Assembly (NCBI GenBank): GCA_039105265.1
Contig: JAPFFF010000020.1
Span: forward strand, 248,001 to 312,000
Length of the DNA stretch: 64,000 bases
From: Tritrichomonas musculus
Lineage: Eukaryota > Parabasalia > Tritrichomonadida > Tritrichomonadidae
Direction of reading: 5' to 3'
Part shown: positions 1 to 10,200 of the stretch, one piece after another
Layout of the letters: each line of letters starts with the position of its first letter
Position numbering within the stretch: the first letter of the stretch is position 1
Position numbers and translations under genes: made by a program
The notes under the pieces: generated by a model
What the model was told of the DNA's origin: nothing
Seen by the model: only the letters and a program-made list of their open reading frames with translations
The model's database searches: none

Positions 1-721
1 TTATTCCATTGAAGAATGTGCAAGTATTATACCTTGTTTTGGTATTCATGAATCAGTATATACAGCACTTGTTCAAAGATATGCTAACCCACAACATCCA
101 CTTACATTCCCAACACAGATTATGTCATTTTACACTTGTACAAGACCTCTTAAGAATGAACAAGATAAAGCAACTATTACTATTACACCTAATTTTGTAG
201 ATAGTATGTTTTGCTTATTCCCACTCAAGCATACACATAAGACATACTTCAAGAATCCTCAGTTTGAAGCTTTTCATATGAATTGTGGTAATTACAATAA
301 TATTCCTGCTAAAGCATTTGGTACGAATGGTTTGTATCCAGAGTTCATCGAATATTGCCAGAATGCAATGAACATGAATGGAGAGCAAAATGGATTTAAT
401 AAAGAGGTTATTGCAAGTCTAGCTAATGAGAATCAGTATAATGAAAATACAACAGGCTATTATCCAAGTGATAGGTCCTCATTCTTTATAGGTCTTCCTA
501 CTGAAACAGATGGAACATATCAACAAGGTCTTTCAAGTCTTGCACCTATTAACTTCGAATTGATATGTAGTCAAAAGGCAGATAATCCATTTAGACAGGA
601 AGTAGATACACCTCCATTATTATGCTTATTAACAGATATATCAATTAGTATCTTAATTAGACCAAACGGTATGCCACCATCAGTACGTATTGGTCCTTAT
701 GATTTAACAACCCCTGAGTAA
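1..721 (+). CDS. Capsid-like protein (probable major capsid), 3' part, element A
   Basis: The frame is open from base 2 to a stop at 719-721; the start lies left of the window. The residues match the carboxyl-terminal ~240 residues of the 562-residue protein at 54515-56203 in element B. In Polintons a protein of about this size next to the ATPase and integrase block is the double jelly-roll major capsid protein. The sequence is rich in predicted beta strands and short aromatic/proline turns, which fits, but no diagnostic motif can be read by eye. The stop is part of TAAAA, and the next gene starts 28 bases later on the same strand. Capsid identity is inference from size, position and composition. 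Confidence 0.6.
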   Translation, partial: YSIEECASIIPCFGIHESVYTALVQRYANPQHPLTFPTQIMSFYTCTRPLKNEQDKATITITPNFVDSMFCLFPLKHTHKTYFKNPQFEAFHMNCGNYNNIPAKAFGTNGLYPEFIEYCQNAMNMNGEQNGFNKEVIASLANENQYNENTTGYYPSDRSSFFIGLPTETDGTYQQGLSSLAPINFELICSQKADNPFRQEVDTPPLLCLLTDISISILIRPNGMPPSVRIGPYDLTTPE

Positions 722-749
722 AAAGATGTATATTTTTATTTTATAGAAA

Positions 750-1184
750 ATGTCGAATGATTATAGAAGCCCAAATGCTGAGATTGTTGGAAGAGAAGGT
801 ATGATGTATAATGAAGCTACTATGAAAAATAAGGACATAGAGTTTCAACATTTTGGTGTGTTCAGTAATACTAATACTTATTCTGTAACCTTCAACCCAT
901 ATATTAATCGACCACCTACCCAGATTATTGAACATGAGGACCCTGTTAGATTTCCAGATACTCGAGAACATATAACAAAACCTGTTCGTGAACCTCCTGT
1001 TAGTATTACAGATGGTGGTTTTTATCGACATATAGGTGAAAAAGATAAACCAGTACCTCTCTTACCAAAATATCTTAAGAAGCCTGAGAAACCATCAATG
1101 CAAGGTAGAGCAAGAGAATATAATAAACAAGATATTCGATATGGACCTACTCAGCATATCTTTACCCAAAATAACATCTATTAA
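750..1184 (+). CDS. Conserved Maverick protein, 144 aa, unknown function (A copy)
   Basis: ATG start nine bases after an A/T-rich gap behind the capsid-like gene. The product is 144 residues, without cysteines or a membrane segment, and rich in Pro, Asn and Tyr, with several PP turns (RPPTQ, REPPVS). The counterpart in B is 54052-54486, almost identical. It lies between the capsid-like gene and the 148-residue gene in both copies. A small virion or assembly protein would fit this place, but nothing recognisable supports a specific role. Confidence 0.6.
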   Translation: MSNDYRSPNAEIVGREGMMYNEATMKNKDIEFQHFGVFSNTNTYSVTFNPYINRPPTQIIEHEDPVRFPDTREHITKPVREPPVSITDGGFYRHIGEKDKPVPLLPKYLKKPEKPSMQGRAREYNKQDIRYGPTQHIFTQNNIY

Positions 1185-1209
1185 TTTTTTATTGAATTTT
1201 TTTATCCAG

Positions 1210-1656
1210 ATGAAAATGACAACAAGAAACGTCTATGACTATGTCAATGAACTTCGTGCAAAATGTGCTCCAAATACTAAACAATGTAATTTCTCGATAC
1301 TTTGTGACAAGTACCCTATGAAAGTAGGAGAATGGAGCTATTTAGGTAAAGTACTTTATGTCTCAATCAAGATAAAAGACAAGTACCACAGATTTTATCC
1401 AGATAAGCTCAAAGAACTTGATCTTGACTCAATATTTATTAAGCCTAACTCAAGGAGAAAAATAACTGAAGATTTCGAAGAGTTCTACATAAATGGAAAC
1501 ACTATCACTCAAGAGTATCAAGGAATCAAATACTACAACTATTCCATTGCAGCTGCTCCTACAAGTCATAAACCAAAAATCGACGCTCTCAAGCAGAAAT
1601 ATCAAATTGAGTCATTTGACATGTTTATTGGAGAACAGCTAGACTTAGTACTTTAA
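1210..1656 (+). CDS. Conserved Maverick protein, 148 aa, unknown function (A copy)
   Basis: The ATG at 1210 (MKMTTRNVYDYVNELR) is chosen because the frame upstream of it overlaps the previous gene and is probably not used. The 148-residue product is basic, with K/R-rich stretches around residues 60-100, and has four cysteines (Cys at about 15, 22, 27 and 60-65 by eye) with no clear zinc-finger spacing. The matching gene in B is 53580-54026. It lies 21 bases before the next gene on the same strand. A nucleic-acid-binding role is possible from its charge only. Confidence 0.6.
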   Translation: MKMTTRNVYDYVNELRAKCAPNTKQCNFSILCDKYPMKVGEWSYLGKVLYVSIKIKDKYHRFYPDKLKELDLDSIFIKPNSRRKITEDFEEFYINGNTITQEYQGIKYYNYSIAAAPTSHKPKIDALKQKYQIESFDMFIGEQLDLVL

Positions 1657-1677
1657 GCCTATTTTTTCCCAACTTAA

Positions 1678-2202
1678 ATGATTAAGAAGAGGGGTACAAC
1701 TAATGGTGTACAAGCAAATGTATCTTTAGAACCATCAGCAGCTGCATCATCTACATCTAACATCAACAACAACATTATTATTAATAAGAGAGATGACGGC
1801 AAGGAAGACATTGTTATTACAAGAGATATTGGAGTACAAACAGAACCTGTTGAAGTTGAACCAGATGTACGTAATGTTATACTTGAAGCATATGCACAAA
1901 TACTACTTAATCAAGACAAAGCACTACTATCTAACATTATATCAAAGAAATGCATCCTAGTACCTATTGAATCTCTTAGCAACATCATCAAAGCAATACT
2001 ACATGTTAGTGAGGTTGAAGTACAACTCAATGAAGATGTTGGATGTTGTGCAGCTAAGAGCAACCCAATAAGAAAAATAGATGCTATTAAAATTATTAAA
2101 GATAATGGAGAGGTAGTCATTGACTTGAAACAAGTATATAATAAAGAATATAATGAGCTTGTTAATAATTATCATGTATGCTTAAAATATTGTATAGTAT
2201 AA
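1678..2202 (+). CDS. DVGC-motif Maverick protein, 174 aa (A copy)
   Basis: 174 residues. The first ~70 are low complexity (Ser/Ala/Asn), followed by a folded part with a conserved DVGC motif and a KIDAIKI strand-like segment, ending with an LKYCIV tail. Element B has a near-identical copy at 53034-53558. Element C has a clearly diverged relative at 36228-36779 that keeps DVGC, the Lys-Ile-Asp strand and the Tyr-Asn-Glu segment near the end. This is therefore a protein family shared by two Maverick lineages, which argues for a real function. The role is unknown; no catalytic motif is evident. Confidence 0.65.
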   Translation: MIKKRGTTNGVQANVSLEPSAAASSTSNINNNIIINKRDDGKEDIVITRDIGVQTEPVEVEPDVRNVILEAYAQILLNQDKALLSNIISKKCILVPIESLSNIIKAILHVSEVEVQLNEDVGCCAAKSNPIRKIDAIKIIKDNGEVVIDLKQVYNKEYNELVNNYHVCLKYCIV

Positions 2203-2241
2203 AAAAAAAAATTTAAAATTAGAAGTAATTATTTTTTACTC

Positions 2242-2616
2242 TTACTCCTTGTCTTTTGGAGATGAAGCTTCTTGTGTATCTTCATCATCATCATCTTCTT
2301 GTGTCTCTTGCGAGTCAGGCACTATAGGCACGTGAAAGCCAATAGATTTTGGTGTTGGAGATTGAGGAATCTTTTTATGATAAACCTCGCAGGTAGTGAG
2401 ATTTATTTGAGTAAGTGCTTCAGCAATCTTGTTCATGTTTGCTTGTATCAATGGGTCATAGATGGTGCAGACAGTAGATGGTGTCGAATTTAATATTTTT
2501 TGGTTGAACAGAAACATCACCTCTTTAATAGCATTAGCTAATTCAACATGAGCATTTTTGATAGCTAGCTTTTGCTGTTTTTGGAATTCTTTGAAGTCAT
2601 TTCCAGAACGCGACAT
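2242..2616 (-). CDS. Small acidic-tail Maverick protein, 124 aa (A copy)
   Basis: Minus-strand gene converging on the 174-residue gene. The 124 residues hold a predicted helical first half (VELANAIKEVMFLFNQK) and a very acidic tail with a DDDDED run. Just upstream of the ATG, on the coding strand, lies TCACTTCATT. This resembles the trichomonad Inr (TCA, pyrimidine, T/A), and may be used for transcription. The matching gene in B is 52612-52986. It is divergent from the basic 86-residue gene at 2693, so the ~75-base gap probably holds both starts. Function unknown. Confidence 0.6.
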   Translation of the reverse strand: MSRSGNDFKEFQKQQKLAIKNAHVELANAIKEVMFLFNQKILNSTPSTVCTIYDPLIQANMNKIAEALTQINLTTCEVYHKKIPQSPTPKSIGFHVPIVPDSQETQEDDDDEDTQEASSPKDKE

Positions 2617-2692
2617 TTTAAAAAATGAAGTGATTTTGTTTGCAAATATTCAATTTTCAAAAATAATTCAATTTTTTATCTCGAATGAAATC

Positions 2693-2953
2693 ATGAGCGC
2701 AAATTTAGATTTGGGTGAGTTCAAGGAAACAGCTATCATCAAGAAGTTGAAGAAGTCCAAGAGTAAAGACAACCTCAAAAATATTGATACTGCAAAAACT
2801 GAAACAACAGAAAAACGTGGTAGAAAGCAAAAGTATGCAACTGTTGAAGAACGAAATGAAGCACGTAAACAACAGCAAAAGGCATATCGTGAAAGAAAGA
2901 AAAGAGAATTACAAAGTATGAAGGAAAAAATAATGTTGTATGAAAGCAAATAG
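2693..2953 (+). CDS. Small basic bZIP-like or DNA-binding protein, 86 aa (A copy)
   Basis: The ATG at 2693 (MSANLDLGEFKE) is preferred over longer upstream readings. The carboxyl half is strongly basic: KRGRKQKY, then an EER-EAR-QQQ-AYRERKKRE segment, then a short helical end. This resembles the basic region of bZIP proteins (Asn and Arg/Lys spaced along one helix), but the leucine zipper that should follow is too short to call. Similar GRxxKY...EER-EAR...RKK stretches occur in other viral and transposon DNA-binding proteins. The stop codon TAG overlaps the first base of the satellite array. B copy: 52275-52535. Confidence 0.6.
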   Translation: MSANLDLGEFKETAIIKKLKKSKSKDNLKNIDTAKTETTEKRGRKQKYATVEERNEARKQQQKAYRERKKRELQSMKEKIMLYESK

Positions 2954-5015
2954 GTAGCTTATGAGGAAAAAGGTAGCTTATGAGGAAAAAGGTAGCCTAT
3001 GAGGAAAAAGGTAGCTTATGAGGAAAAAGGTAGCCTATGAGGAAAAAGGTAGCCTATGAGGAAAAAGGTAGCCTATGAGGAAAAAGGTAGCATATGAGGA
3101 AAAAGGTAGCCTATGAGGAAAAAAGGTAGCCTATGAGGAAAAAAGGTAGCTTATGAGGAAAAAGGTAGCCTATGAGGAAAAAAGGTAGCCTATGAGGAAA
3201 AAAGGTAGCCTATGAGGAAAAAGGTAGCATATGAGGAAAAAGGTAGCATATGAGGAAAAAGGTAGCATATGAGGAAAAAGGTAGCATATGAGGAAAAAGG
3301 TAGCCTATGAGGAAAAAGGTAGCCTATGAGGAAAAAAGGTAGCTTATGAGGAAAAAGGTAGCCTATGAGGAAAAAGGTAGCCTATGAGGAAAAAGGTAGC
3401 CTATGAGGAAAAAGGTAGCCTATGAGGAAAAAAGGTAGCTTATGAGGAAAAAGGTAGCCTATGAGGAAAAAAGGTAGCCTATGAGGAAAAAGGTAGCCTA
3501 TGAGGAAAAAAGGTAGCATATGAGGAAAAAGGTAGCCTATGAGGAAAAAGGTAGCCTATGAGGAAAAAAGGTAGCTTATGAGGAAAAAGGTAGCCTATGA
3601 GGAAAAAGGTAGCCTATGAGGAAAAAGGTAGCCTATGAGGAAAAAGGTAGCCTATGAGGAAAAAAGGTAGCATATGAGGAAAAAGGTAGCCTATGAGGAA
3701 AAAGGTAGCCTATGAGGAAAAAAGGTAGCTTATGAGGAAAAAGGTAGCCTATGAGGAAAAAAGGTAGCCTATGAGGAAAAAAGGTAGCCTATGAGGAAAA
3801 AGGTAGCATATGAGGAAAAAGGTAGCCTATGAGGAAAAAGGTAGCCTATGAGGAAAAAGGTAGCATATGAGGAAAAAGGTAGCCTATGAGGAAAAAAGGT
3901 AGCCTATGAGGAAAAAAGGTAGCTTATGAGGAAAAAGGTAGCCTATGAGGAAAAAAGGTAGCTTATGAGGAAAAAGGTAGCCTATGAGGAAAAAAGGTAG
4001 CTTATGAGGAAAAAGGTAGCCTATGAGGAAAAAAGGTAGCCTATGAGGAAAAAAGGTAGCCTATGAGGAAAAAGGTAGCATATGAGGAAAAAGGTAGCAT
4101 ATGAGGAAAAAGGTAGCATATGAGGAAAAAGGTAGCATATGAGGAAAAAGGTAGCCTATGAGGAAAAAGGTAGCCTATGAGGAAAAAAGGTAGCTTATGA
4201 GGAAAAAGGTAGCCTATGAGGAAAAAGGTAGCCTATGAGGAAAAAGGTAGCCTATGAGGAAAAAGGTAGCCTATGAGGAAAAAAGGTAGCTTATGAGGAA
4301 AAAGGTAGCCTATGAGGAAAAAAGGTAGCCTATGAGGAAAAAGGTAGCCTATGAGGAAAAAAGGTAGCATATGAGGAAAAAGGTAGCCTATGAGGAAAAA
4401 GGTAGCCTATGAGGAAAAAAGGTAGCTTATGAGGAAAAAGGTAGCCTATGAGGAAAAAGGTAGCCTATGAGGAAAAAGGTAGCCTATGAGGAAAAAGGTA
4501 GCCTATGAGGAAAAAAGGTAGCATATGAGGAAAAAGGTAGCCTATGAGGAAAAAGGTAGCCTATGAGGAAAAAAGGTAGCTTATGAGGAAAAAGGTAGCC
4601 TATGAGGAAAAAAGGTAGCCTATGAGGAAAAAAGGTAGCCTATGAGGAAAAAGGTAGCATATGAGGAAAAAGGTAGCCTATGAGGAAAAAGGTAGCCTAT
4701 GAGGAAAAAGGTAGCATATGAGGAAAAAGGTAGCCTATGAGGAAAAAAGGTAGCCTATGAGGAAAAAAGGTAGCTTATGAGGAAAAAGGTAGCCTATGAG
4801 GAAAAAGGTAGCCTATGAGGAAAAAGGTAGCCTATGAGGAAAAAGGTAGCATATGAGGAAAAAGGTAGCATATGAGGAAAAAGGTAGCATATGAGGAAAA
4901 AGGTAGCATATGAGGAAAAAGGTAGCCTATGAGGAAAAAGGTAGCATATGAGGAAAAAGGTAGCATATGAGGAAAAAGGTAGCATATGAGGAAAAAGGTA
5001 GCTTATGAGGAAAAA
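2953..5015 (+). repeat. Satellite array, unit GGTAGCnTATGAGGAAAAA, about 105 copies
   Basis: Head-to-tail 19-bp units (20 bp when one extra A is present) with n mostly C, sometimes T or A. The array fills 2063 bp between two convergent genes. Order of variants shows a higher-order pattern: a block of ~0.8 kb starting near 3130 recurs at an offset of 851 bp. For example, the run of four A-variant units begins at 3228 and again at 4079. The same place in B (51972-52275) has 16 units of exactly 19 bp. The period is not a multiple of three, so it is not coding. Confidence 0.97.
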
Positions 5016-5041
5016 CATGTAGTTAAAAAAACTTTTTTTAG

Positions 5042-5467
5042 TTATTCATTTTTTTTGTAGTACATTGTGATGAACTTATTATTTTTTTTCACTCTCTTAT
5101 GAGTAAAGTGTCTCTTTGTTCCATCGAGATGCCCGAAACCAAGTCGAGTAATAGATAGTTCATGACCAAAGAACATGTTGTACAAGTTAACAATGTCTCT
5201 TGCAGGATAACAATCTTTCTCGAGGTTATCAAACCATTCATCATACCTCTTTTTTTGTTTTGCTCGAAGTCGATGTGCATCATTTTCAAGAACATGAGCA
5301 TAATTTTCACACATCGTTCTTAAATTTGATGTATCATCTTCAACTTTTAGTTGAGATATTTTTTTCGACATGTTTATATTTATTTTGTAGTCGAATGAAT
5401 CATTATCTTTAGGAGGTGTTTGTTTTTGTAAAATATCTTCTATTTTATCTTCTTCTTCATTCATCAT
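5042..5467 (-). CDS. Conserved Maverick protein, 141 aa, unknown function (A copy)
   Basis: 141 residues starting with a double Met (MMNEEEDKIED). The first 30 residues are acidic, the middle is helical and charged (AHRLRAKQKKRYDEWFDNLEK), and the carboxyl end is very basic (TKRHFTHKRVKKNNK). The coding strand has TCACTATT about 20 bases before the ATG, an Inr-like sequence. The gene ends close to the satellite. B copy: 51518-51943, with only a few residue changes. The basic tail would suit nucleic-acid contact, but the function is unknown. Confidence 0.6.
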   Translation of the reverse strand: MMNEEEDKIEDILQKQTPPKDNDSFDYKININMSKKISQLKVEDDTSNLRTMCENYAHVLENDAHRLRAKQKKRYDEWFDNLEKDCYPARDIVNLYNMFFGHELSITRLGFGHLDGTKRHFTHKRVKKNNKFITMYYKKNE

Positions 5468-5656
5468 TAATAAAATAATAGTGATATTAATAAATATATT
5501 TTTTTAAATTTCAATATATTTTATTTTTTTTAATTCAATTTTTGAATTTTTATAGTGAATTTAACTTTTTCAAAGAAAAATATCCACCTTCGAGTTTTTC
5601 TACGAGATTTAAAATTTAGTGATATCAACTAGAAAATAGATCATTTTTATACTTGT

Positions 5657-7180
5657 ATGTCATACAACTACAGCTCAGACAGCGATGTTAGTCTATTCGA
5701 CTCAATCGAGCAATTGGGTCGACAAGTTGCACTATCAGATCAACCATCAGCTGCACCATCAGATCAACCATCAGCTGCACCATCAGCTACACCATCAGCT
5801 GCACCATCAGCTGCACCATCAGCTGCACCCACAGTAGATTGGTTCAAGAACATGTCCCCAGAAGAACTCGAATCCATGCGACAGCTCATCATGAAGCAGC
5901 AAGAAGAAGCAGCAGCTAAATTAAAGAAGCAGCAAGAAGAAGAAGCAGCTAGATTGAAGAAGAAGCAAGAAGAAGAAGAAGCAGCTAGATTGAAGAAGCA
6001 GCAAGAAGAAGAAGCAAGAAGGAAGAAGAAGCAAGAAGAAGAAGCAGCTAAATTAAAGAAGCAAGAAGAAGAAGCATTAGCAAGATTGAAGCAAGAAGAT
6101 GATGCAAGAAGGAAGAATTCATATGTTCCAATTTCAAATAAATTCTTTCCACCACCTCGCTCATATAATATAATTAAAGTTCCTCCACCTCCTTCTATGC
6201 AACAAGTTCCTCCACCTCCTCCACCTCCATCTAAGCAACAAGTTCCTCCACCTCGTTCTAATCAACAAGTTCCTCCTCCACGTCCAAGTGTTCTCGCTAG
6301 ACCATCTGCATTTACTGAGAAACAAAAATTCGGTTCAAATCCAAAAGAAGAAACAAAGATAGAAGGAGAAGAAGAAGAAGTTGAACAAGAACAAGAACCA
6401 GTTCACAGAGAACAATATAAGCCACCTAAAAGTAATCATGAAATGAAATCCAATAGTGGATATAAGGAGGATAATGTTAGCTCATTCAACTTTCGAGAAG
6501 AAATGGAACGATTAATCGAAGAAAATGAAAACTTGAAAGACCGATTAACGAGGTTGGAGGAGCGAATGACTGGTGTAGAATTTCACATTGAAGACATCAA
6601 TCACAATGCTGAAGAACTCAGGAAAGACATTGATAATACCGACGAATACGCACTCGAGCTGATGAAATTGGAACTTGCTCCAAAAAAGGTGGCGAAGTAC
6701 ATTAATAAGATTCACGATCTAAAGATTGACGTGTCAAATCTCAAAAATGCTCAACAAGCTGGTCCTCCAACAGTTGATTCATTTGCTGAAAAGTTGGCAA
6801 GATCGAAATTGATGATAGTAGAAGTTGATCATCTTCGAAACATGTTGGACACTATTGAATCAAATGATAGGAAAAAAGCACCAGAGATGATAAACCTGTT
6901 CAAGACCTATGGATGGAAGTTGTCCAATTGCATTTATCGTCTTCAACAATACTTATCACCAGAAGAGAAAGAGAAGTTGGACGCCGCATGCAGCTTCGAG
7001 AGAAGTGGAAAGAAGCAATCACCGAAACAAGTGTTGAATTACATCAGGAAATTTGGTGAATCAATTGAGAAGAACGAAATTGAACGGAAATCTGACTCAA
7101 AGTCGAAAGGAAATGAGTTCCAATATCATTTTCCATATCTCGATGATAATGTCATTGATGATAATGATTACCCTCAATAA
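5657..7180 (+). CDS. Proline-rich and coiled-coil structural protein, 507 aa (A copy)
   Basis: 507 residues in clear zones. An SAAP/DQPSAAP repeat region covers residues ~30-60. A long charged coiled coil of K/E/A/R with KKQEEE repeats follows (~75-155). Then come a PPPPP-rich stretch (~165-215), an acidic EEEEEV patch, and a helical carboxyl half with EEMERLIEENENLKDRLTRL heptads. An Inr-like TCATTTTTA lies just before the ATG. Such a rod-like, low-complexity protein could be a scaffold or virion component. No family is recognised. The B counterpart (49802-51327) is broken. Confidence 0.65.
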   Translation: MSYNYSSDSDVSLFDSIEQLGRQVALSDQPSAAPSDQPSAAPSATPSAAPSAAPSAAPTVDWFKNMSPEELESMRQLIMKQQEEAAAKLKKQQEEEAARLKKKQEEEEAARLKKQQEEEARRKKKQEEEAAKLKKQEEEALARLKQEDDARRKNSYVPISNKFFPPPRSYNIIKVPPPPSMQQVPPPPPPPSKQQVPPPRSNQQVPPPRPSVLARPSAFTEKQKFGSNPKEETKIEGEEEEVEQEQEPVHREQYKPPKSNHEMKSNSGYKEDNVSSFNFREEMERLIEENENLKDRLTRLEERMTGVEFHIEDINHNAEELRKDIDNTDEYALELMKLELAPKKVAKYINKIHDLKIDVSNLKNAQQAGPPTVDSFAEKLARSKLMIVEVDHLRNMLDTIESNDRKKAPEMINLFKTYGWKLSNCIYRLQQYLSPEEKEKLDAACSFERSGKKQSPKQVLNYIRKFGESIEKNEIERKSDSKSKGNEFQYHFPYLDDNVIDDNDYPQ

Positions 7181-7254
7181 GATAGGTCATAAATAAAAAA
7201 ATAATTTTTTAACTTTTTCTTTGTTTTTTATTTTCATCGTTTCACTTTTATTTT

Positions 7255-10200
7255 ATGTTAAACATGAATAAGGACATTGAAGATAATTTTTTAGATGCTA
7301 TTGGAGATGTCTATGCTGATACAAAATCACAGTTTCGTCGTGAATATAATCGACGTGCAAAACAATACCAAAAGAAAGACAAATTTCAAGAAGAAATGAG
7401 GAAGCTCATGATTCCTGCAGGACAAGGTATTGGTTTTGCTACAGACATCAATCAAGATGAATATAAGAGGTATGCATTTACGGAAGCACTACGACAGATA
7501 CATAAAAAGAAAAATGTTGGAAGACCTATTGTTAAAGCAATTGCACTTGATGGAACTTATAAGTACTTCACACTCAGTGATAAGCACAACTTCGAAAGTA
7601 CATTAGGTCATATAACAGGAGAACTTGATTTAAGTGAAGACCAGTCAGACACTAATCCATATATCTCAAACATGTTCATTCCAGTTCGATATGAGGTACA
7701 ATTTATTGACATGAACAAAACAAATGATGGTGTTCATTTTAGAACCAAGATGCAAGATATGGATACTCATGAATTCTATGATGATGAAGTCGAAATTGAT
7801 GAAGACTATCGAAATACACCAGAAGGTAGTTTTTTCCCATACATCAATCTATCACCTATAGACTTATCTACATACCAAATCTTTCATGAGGTAAGGAAAG
7901 AGAACTACAGAGATAATTGTTTTGTATATGCTTGTATACAATCCGGTGTGTTCACTGATGATGAAATAGATGACTTACGATTTTTTGTTCAAACAAGAAC
8001 CATACCCAATAACAAGATAGAAGAAGTAGCTAAAAAGTTCAAGTGCAATTTTAGTATCATTAGAATTGTTGAACAACCTGATAAATACAAGTATGAAACA
8101 AGAATCAACACCAGAAAGAAAAAATGGTCTGTTGATTTTCAAAGAGAAGTTAACCTGATATTGTTCAAAGACCATTATATGCTCAACAGGAACATACCTT
8201 GTACATTATTCTATCTTCGACACTATGAAGAACTTGATAGAACATTTGCATATATGCCTTTTGAAAAAAGATGTAAGATAGAAAGATTGGAGAAAAATGG
8301 AAAGACTGTCAAAGACTATAAACATGAAGGAATCAAACCAATAACCTTTTTCCAAAAGATGTTTGAGTTACATCTATTTGAAGAAATCAAAGCATGCGAA
8401 ATGGATATTATCAACACAACTGAATATGAACATGTTAATGACTATGTAAGTCTCGAATATAATGCAGAACAATGTACAAGACTCATTGAAAATAATAAAA
8501 AGAAACAAAATACATGGTCAAGGATTTATTATAGCGACTTCGAAACAAACTCTACAGTCAGTCCACATATACCATATCTCAATTGTACGATCTTTCGAGA
8601 TAAAGCCAACATACATAAAATATCTATTCAAGGTGAAGATTGTGGACAGAAGCTCTTGAATTATTTATGGAGTGGCTCATTAACATATTTTCACAACCTC
8701 AAGTATGATGCATGTTTTTTCATTAACACACCTGGATGGGATACACAGATAACAGAACGAAGTGGAACTGTGTTGCAAATCATCATGACATTATTCGAAG
8801 AAGGTACAAGGAAAGTCAAAAAGAGATTAACATTCAGGAACTCATATAGTATAATACCTCAAGCATTAAATAAATTTGCTACAATGTTCAACCTCAATGT
8901 TCACAAGGAAGTCATGGCATATAAGCTATATACACAAGAGAACATACAAAGAAGAATTGTTGATGCTACTGAGTTCCAACAGCAATACATCGATGAAAAT
9001 GCAGATAAGTTATCGAAAGCACAACTTGATGCAAACTGCAAGCAGATTATTGAAAATGCAAAAATTGCAAATTGTTATAATGATGGCAAAATCGACATCA
9101 TTAAATATGCCATCTTCTATTGTTTCAAGGACTGTATTGTTTTGATGAAGGGAATGGAAAAATTTAATGAAGACCTGAAAGCAGTCTTTAAAGAAACAAA
9201 GACAGATATGTATGGTGTTCATGATTTTATATCTATAAGTGCTATTGGATACTGCTTTGCCAAGAAATATGGTTGCTTTGATGGATGTTATGAACTATCA
9301 GGTAAGTGTCAAGACTTCATACAACGATGTGTCTCTGGTGGAAGAACAATGACAGCAGGTAATGAAAAGCAATACATCGAAGGAAAGATACAAGACTTTG
9401 ATGCAGTTAGCTTATATCCATCTGCAATGTATGTTATGGATGGTATACCATTAGGAAGACCAAAAGTAATACCACAAGGTACAACACATGAACAACTTAT
9501 GCAATATGATACATTCTTTATCGAAGTCAACATCAAGAAACTCGAATGTAAATCAAAAGAGCCATATAAATTTGGACAAGTATTTACAAGGAATGAAGCA
9601 GGTAGTAAAATATTCGGCAATTTCCTTGTTGACCATTATTATATCGATAAAGTAGGTCTCATGGACTTGTTCGAATTTTATGATGTTGAATATGAGTTAA
9701 TACGTGGCTATTACTTTGATGAAGGATTTAACAAGAAAATCAATGAGTTCATTGAGAAGCTCTTTAATCTCAGGGCAAGTTATAAAAAGCAAAAGAACCC
9801 TCTTGAACAAACAATAAAGCTCCTCCTCAACTCCATATATGGCAAGTCAATATTGAAAGCAACAAAGACTGAAACCAAGACAGTACCAAAAAGCCAACTA
9901 TACAAGTACCTCTGGAGGAACTACAACTTTATCAAGGAGGTTGTTGAAGATGCTAATATTGATAAGTGCTATGTCAAGAAGTTGAAACCAATTAATGACC
10001 ATTTCAACCTACCTCAATTTGGTGCAAGCGTTCTCTCTTGGAGTAAGCACTTAATGAACAGGGTTATGGCTACAGCTGAGCAAGCAGGTATACCTATCTT
10101 TTATCAAGATACTGATAGTATGCATGTACTTGAAAAAGATGTACCAAGGATAGCTGACTTATTCCAGTTCAAGTATCATCAACCTCTTATTGGAAAAAAT

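Noticed and set aside
2953-5015. CRISPR-like array
   Set aside because: Units are directly adjacent with no unique spacers, in a eukaryotic element; it is a satellite.
4794-5018. Phe/Pro/Tyr repeat membrane protein on the minus strand
   Set aside because: Chance frame of the satellite, kept open only where all units are 19 bp.
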